From the NCBI GenBank assembly GCA_004299145.1, contig SCQD01000323.1, positions 1 to 41,438 on the forward strand: a stretch of 41,438 bases of DNA, given 5' to 3'. Position numbers and translations under genes: made by a program. The stretch comes from Methylococcaceae bacterium. GTDB lineage: Bacteria; Pseudomonadota; Gammaproteobacteria; Methylococcales; Methylococcaceae. Numbering within the stretch: position 1 is the stretch's first letter; each line of letters starts with the position of its first letter. Shown one piece after another: positions 33,974 through 41,438 of the stretch. The notes beneath the pieces were generated by a model. That model ran no database searches. It was given only the letters and a program-made list of their open reading frames with translations, and was not told the DNA's origin.

Positions 33974-34633
33974 TCAATGCCGCTTTACCAGCTCCGGCAA
34001 CCATAACGCTTCAGGAGAAGTTAAAAGTTGCCAATGGGCAGGCATGTTTTCAGCGGCTTCGACGTGGTAGCCCCAAAGCGCCATGGCAAAAGGCATTCCA
34101 TTGTTACTGGCCGCCACTTCATCTTCACGGCAGTCACCGACGTATAAAGTGGCAGCCGCCGGCAAATGGTGAGCCAGCGCAATGCGCGCCAACAGCTGCG
34201 ATTTATTCGCCAACTTGGGGCTAAAACTGTCCAGCGCATACACGGCGGCAAAGTACTGCGCCAACCCCAGATGATCGACGATACGCCGGGTCGGGACGGC
34301 GCGCTTGTTGGTGGCGATAAACAACGGGATTTGCAAGGCAGCCAATCGCGCGAGCAAAGATTCGACGCCCGGAAACAGCGTGGTCGATCGATAACCTTCC
34401 GTATCGTAGTAAACCATAAACGCATCCGCCAACGGGCGCAGCACCGCTGCATCGTCCGTCCCAGCCAGCAGCGCCAGTGTTTCCATCAACGGCGGACCGA
34501 TAATATGTTCCGTAATGGGGTGTTTAACCTCCATGCCCACGGCGTCGAACGCGCCGCGAAAACCGGCAAGAATGCCCGCCGACGAATCGATGAGAGTACC
34601 GTCGAAATCAAAAATGATACCGTCAAAAGCCAT
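33974..34633 (-). CDS. HAD-superfamily phosphatase (Gph-like)
   Basis: A 219-aa hydrolase. Motif I is IIFDFDGTLIDS (nucleophile first Asp), motif II IATNKR, motif III Lys in SPKLANKS and motif IV YVGDCREDEVAA. A helical cap (about 15-85) marks subclass I, as in phosphoglycolate phosphatase. A role in removing 2-phosphoglycolate made by RuBisCO oxygenation is attractive given cbbM in the window, but other phosphosugars are possible. GGGGGAG lies 5 nt before the ATG at 34631-34633. Confidence 0.85.
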   Translation of the reverse strand: MAFDGIIFDFDGTLIDSSAGILAGFRGAFDAVGMEVKHPITEHIIGPPLMETLALLAGTDDAAVLRPLADAFMVYYDTEGYRSTTLFPGVESLLARLAALQIPLFIATNKRAVPTRRIVDHLGLAQYFAAVYALDSFSPKLANKSQLLARIALAHHLPAAATLYVGDCREDEVAASNNGMPFAMALWGYHVEAAENMPAHWQLLTSPEALWLPELVKRH

Positions 34634-35058
34634 CAAACTCCCCCAACACCTCTATTGACATTCTCGTTTTTCCAAATAGTGCGTGTTCGCCACGGCGAAA
34701 TGCGGCGTAAAGGCGCACCGGCCTTTCACCTGTCGACAGGCTCCACCCAAAGCTGGGATCGGCCGCGAGTGCTTGCCGAGACGAATAAAACGGCGCGCAC
34801 GGTTTGATGAGGAAGGGCAGGAGCAGCGGACTATGGCAGCGCTAATGATACACCGCCGGACGAAAGGTGCGGAACAGATCAGCCATGCCTACCGAAGGCG
34901 GTGGCCGAAAGCGGTTAAAGAACAAGTATCCGGCGCTTCTGCCGATCATGCCGGGCTGTCCTGCCCGGCTCCCTTCGGGTAAACGCTTACCGGTTTTTTA
35001 GCCCCGCATCCTGGTCGCGTGTAAACTTTGGCTTTCGCCCTCACCGAGGAATGGCGCA
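34634..35058. other. Intergenic region before the binding-protein/kinase pair
   Basis: These 425 bp contain no gene I can support. A GCCGGGC/GCCCGGC hairpin (34950-34969) has no T run after it. TTGACA near 34655 could be a -35 box, but no convincing -10 follows at 17 bp. Confidence 0.5.
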
Positions 35059-36305
35059 ATGCCTTTGCCTGTTTTCGCTACACGCCGCGCGCTGTTTGGC
35101 ATGGTGATTATCGCCGGCTTGTCGGCATTGCTGGCCTGGTTCTACTATCCCGACTCGTCCCCGCCCCCCATCCGCATCGGCGTGCTGCATTCGCTGACCG
35201 GCACCATGGCGGTCAGCGAAGCGCCGCTGGTGGACGCCGTGCGGCTGGCGGTGGATGAAATCAACGCCCAGGGCGGTCTGCTGGAACGCCCCCTGGAAAT
35301 GGTGATGGCGGACGGCAGGTCCGACTGGAACGTCTTTGCCGCCGAAGCGGAACGGTTGATCACCCAGGAAAAAGTCAGCGTGCTGTTTGCCTGCTGGACC
35401 TCGGCCTGCCGCAAAGCGGTCAAACCGGTAGTGGAACGGCATCGCCACCTGATGTTCTACCCGGTGCAGTACGAAGGTCTGGAACAATCACCCAATATCT
35501 TGTACACCGGCTCAGCTCCCAATCAGCAGATCATTCCCGGTACCTATTGGGCCATGCAGCAATTCGGCAAGCGGATTTACCTGCTGGGGTCGGACTATAT
35601 CTTTCCCCGCGTCGCCAACCTGATCATCCATGAACTGGCCGCTTCCAACGGCGGCGAAATCCTGGGCGAGCGCTATCTTCCCTTGGGCGGCACGGCGGTC
35701 GCGGACATCGTCGCGGACATTCAGGCACAGCGGCCGGACGTGGTGCTCAACACCCTCAACGGCGACAGCAACGCACACTTTTTTGCGGCGCTGGAACAAG
35801 CGGGGCTGGCCGACCTGCCCCTGCTGTCCTTCAGCGTGGCGGAAAACGAAATGCGGGCCTGGCAAGGCACGCACCTGAAACAGCACTACGCCGTATGGAA
35901 TTATTTCCAATCGCTGCCGAACGAGGAAAACCGCCGTTTCGTGAGCGCTTTCCAGGCGCATTTTCCAAATACCCAAAACACAATCGACGATCCGATGGAA
36001 GCCAGTTACGCCGGAGTGCGTTTGTGGGCACAAGCGGTACAAGAAGCCGGCAGTGTTGATCCGCTACGGGTCAATACAGCGGTTTTGTTGCGCCAAAGCC
36101 TGTCGGGACCGTCCGGGGTGGCGGCGGTGGACCCCGCTACCCGCCATTTGTGGAAAAGGGTACGGGTGGGCCGAGTGCTGCCGGATGGACAGTTCGAACC
36201 GGTGTTCACTTCCAGCGCGCTGCTGCGTCCCACGCCCTGGCCTTTGCAGCGCAGCCGCGAAGCCTGGCAAGCCCTGCTGGACACCCTGCCCGCCGGGAAA
36301 CTGCC

Positions 36306-36309
<4 letters not shown>
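35059..36309 (+). CDS. UrtA-like periplasmic binding protein
   Basis: A 416-aa protein. An N-terminal hydrophobic segment (ALFGMVIIAGLSALLAWFYY) is a signal peptide or anchor. The remainder is a type-I binding fold of the urea/short-amide class: IRIGVLHSLTGTMAVSEAPL, VDEINAQGGLLERPLEMVMA, VLFACWTSACRKAVKPVVE, FYPVQYEGLEQSPNILYTGS and NTLNGDSN. No transporter subunits follow. Instead its stop overlaps a hybrid histidine kinase start by 4 bp (ATGA), so it is probably a ligand-loaded sensor partner rather than a transport protein. The ligand may be urea or an amide, but that is inferred from family only. GAGGA lies 8 nt before the ATG. Confidence 0.88.
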
Positions 36310-40136
<3,827 letters not shown>

Positions 40137-40265
40137 GGGTTTAAACCCCATCCCGCCCAGGTCACCCCGCGAAATCCCAGAGCCGGAATCCATAACATCC
40201 ATCTCTTTCCCCTGCCCTCCATGGTATAAAAAGCGTTGTTTTTGAAACACGCTGAATAATTACCG

Positions 40266-41438
40266 ATGGGCAACGATCCGACTTCTCAAAAAATCAGGCA
40301 CTGGACCGGCTGCGGCCTGCTGCTGTGGCTGGCAATGTCGGCGGCTATTGCCGCCCCCCCCGCAAAACCCAAACCCGCGCCGTCTCACGATCACGGCAAA
40401 CATGCCGCCGCCGACGGCAAACGGCAGGTGCGCCGCGATCGTGCTCCCTCCCCCGCCAAGCCGGATTGCTCCAACCGGCGCGCGACCGACAAATGTTCCA
40501 CGGCGGCCAAAGCCAAAAAAGACGCCAACCCCGGCAGTGCGGTCAAAAAAACGAGTCCCGCGGATGAAGCCACCAAACCCGCGGAAGTCAAACTCCCCGA
40601 GCCTCCCGCCAAACCCAGCGTCGATACGCTGGAAATCATCTTCCTGACGCAAGAGCGCGAAATCCTGCCGGCGTTGTCGAACCTGGACCCGGTCATCACC
40701 GACCGGGGCGTGCAAGGCGCCCGGCTGGCCATCGGCGATGACAACACCACCGGCCAGTTCACCAAACAGCAGTTTGTCTTGAAAGAAGTACGGGTTGCCG
40801 AAGACGGCAACGTGGTAACGGCCTATAAACAGGCCGCCGGCAACGGCCCACAGCACGTCGTCGTCGCCTTGCCGGCGGCGCAGTTGTCAATGCTGGCGGA
40901 TTTGCCGGAAGCCGCCGACGATCTGCTCTACAACGTCGCAGCGCCGGACGACGCCTTGCGCAACGAACAGTGCCGCGCCAATACCCTGCACCTGCTGCCT
41001 TCGCGCGCCATGCGCGCCGACGCCCTGGCCCAGTACATGATGTTCAAGCGCTGGAAGGAATGGTTGCTGGTAGTGGGCCCCAAAGACGAAGACCAGCTGC
41101 TGGCGGCGGCCTATCGGCGCGCGGCCAAGCGTTTTGGCAGCAAGATCGTCGAAGAACGCGCCTGGACGCACGAATTCGATGCGCGCCGCAGCGCCCAGTC
41201 GGAAGTGGCGACCTTCACGCAAGGCGTCGACTATGACGTGCTGCTGGTAGCCGACGAGCGCGGTGACTTTGGCGATTATCTGTCTTATCGGACCTGGCTG
41301 CCGCGCCCGGTGGCCGGCACACAAGGCCTGGTGGCCGCCGCCTGGCACAGCGCCCACGAACAGTGGGGCGCCGTACAGCTGCAAAACCGCTTTCGCGCCC
41401 AGGCTGGGCGCTGGATGGTCGATGAAGATTTCGCCGCC
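40266..41438 (+). CDS. PQQ-dependent alcohol dehydrogenase-associated ABC substrate-binding protein (3' end cut by the window)
   Basis: The frame is open for 391 codons to the window edge. A signal peptide (CGLLLWLAMSAAIAA) is followed by an unusually long low-complexity linker, about residues 30-115, rich in Pro, Lys and Ala with a SHDHGKH patch. The conserved part then begins TLEIIFLTQEREILPALSNL. Blocks such as DRGVQGARLAIGDDNTTGQF, MFKRWKEWLLVVGPKDED, VLLVADERGDFGDYLSYRTW and AWHSAHEQWGAVQLQNRF match the binding-protein family encoded beside PQQ-dependent dehydrogenases in methylotrophs. A beta-propeller protein, ABC ATPase and permease are expected downstream. A TATAAA (about 40227) may be its -10 box. 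Confidence 0.82.
   Translation, partial: MGNDPTSQKIRHWTGCGLLLWLAMSAAIAAPPAKPKPAPSHDHGKHAAADGKRQVRRDRAPSPAKPDCSNRRATDKCSTAAKAKKDANPGSAVKKTSPADEATKPAEVKLPEPPAKPSVDTLEIIFLTQEREILPALSNLDPVITDRGVQGARLAIGDDNTTGQFTKQQFVLKEVRVAEDGNVVTAYKQAAGNGPQHVVVALPAAQLSMLADLPEAADDLLYNVAAPDDALRNEQCRANTLHLLPSRAMRADALAQYMMFKRWKEWLLVVGPKDEDQLLAAAYRRAAKRFGSKIVEERAWTHEFDARRSAQSEVATFTQGVDYDVLLVADERGDFGDYLSYRTWLPRPVAGTQGLVAAAWHSAHEQWGAVQLQNRFRAQAGRWMVDEDFAA

Overview
The window is about 41 kb of GC-rich chromosome, most likely from a gammaproteobacterial methylotroph or methanotroph of the Methylococcales type. Three things point there. A TPR lipoprotein-lolB-ispE-tRNA-Gln-prs-rplY-pth block diverges from hemA-prfA, which is the classic gammaproteobacterial arrangement. 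There is an isolated form II RuBisCO. The right edge carries the start of a substrate-binding protein of the family found beside PQQ-dependent alcohol dehydrogenases. The taxonomic call is inference from gene order and family content, not from a search.

Layout. (1) 1-6.1 kb, minus strand: the 5' end of tuf, tRNA-Thr, tRNA-Gly and tRNA-Tyr, then pth, rplY, prs, tRNA-Gln, ispE, lolB and a TPR lipoprotein gene, many with overlapping stops and starts. (2) 6.4-10.7 kb, plus strand: hemA, prfA and a gene that joins a lysophospholipid-flippase-like MFS transporter (LplT) in frame to an LPS heptose kinase (WaaP/RfaP). A decayed phage lysozyme follows. (3) 11.4-16.8 kb, plus strand: an orphan ABC-type substrate-binding protein followed by two tandem, closely related TonB-dependent receptors, with twin CCTAGG-centred palindromes upstream. 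(4) 16.9-22.4 kb, minus strand: xthA-ampG-kdpD-kdpE, with no kdpFABC in view. (5) 22.5-24.4 kb: rpmE and cbbM. (6) 24.4-24.9 kb: a non-coding stretch with a MITE/REP-like element and a 36-bp tandem duplication. (7) 24.9-30.3 kb: two overlapping c-di-GMP genes. (8) 30.5-34.6 kb: a secreted Tudor-knot-like protein, an RTX protein, an APC permease and a HAD phosphatase. (9) 35.1-40.1 kb: a UrtA-like binding protein overlapping a hybrid histidine kinase. (10) 40.3 kb to the end: the PQQ-associated binding protein, cut by the window edge.

The most striking content is sensory. The gene at 24908-28261 joins an unexported periplasmic-binding-protein fold to PAS, GGDEF, EAL and a C-terminal BLUF blue-light domain. 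All BLUF photochemical residues are present at the same spacing as in AppA. It overlaps a REC-PAS-GGDEF-EAL gene, so a small-molecule signal, blue light and a phosphorelay could converge on c-di-GMP. About 5 kb downstream, a LuxPQ-like pair (binding protein plus hybrid kinase with REC-REC-HPt) has no response regulator beside it and could feed that REC domain; this link is inference. The LplT-WaaP fusion and the receptor/binding-protein operon are the next most unusual items.
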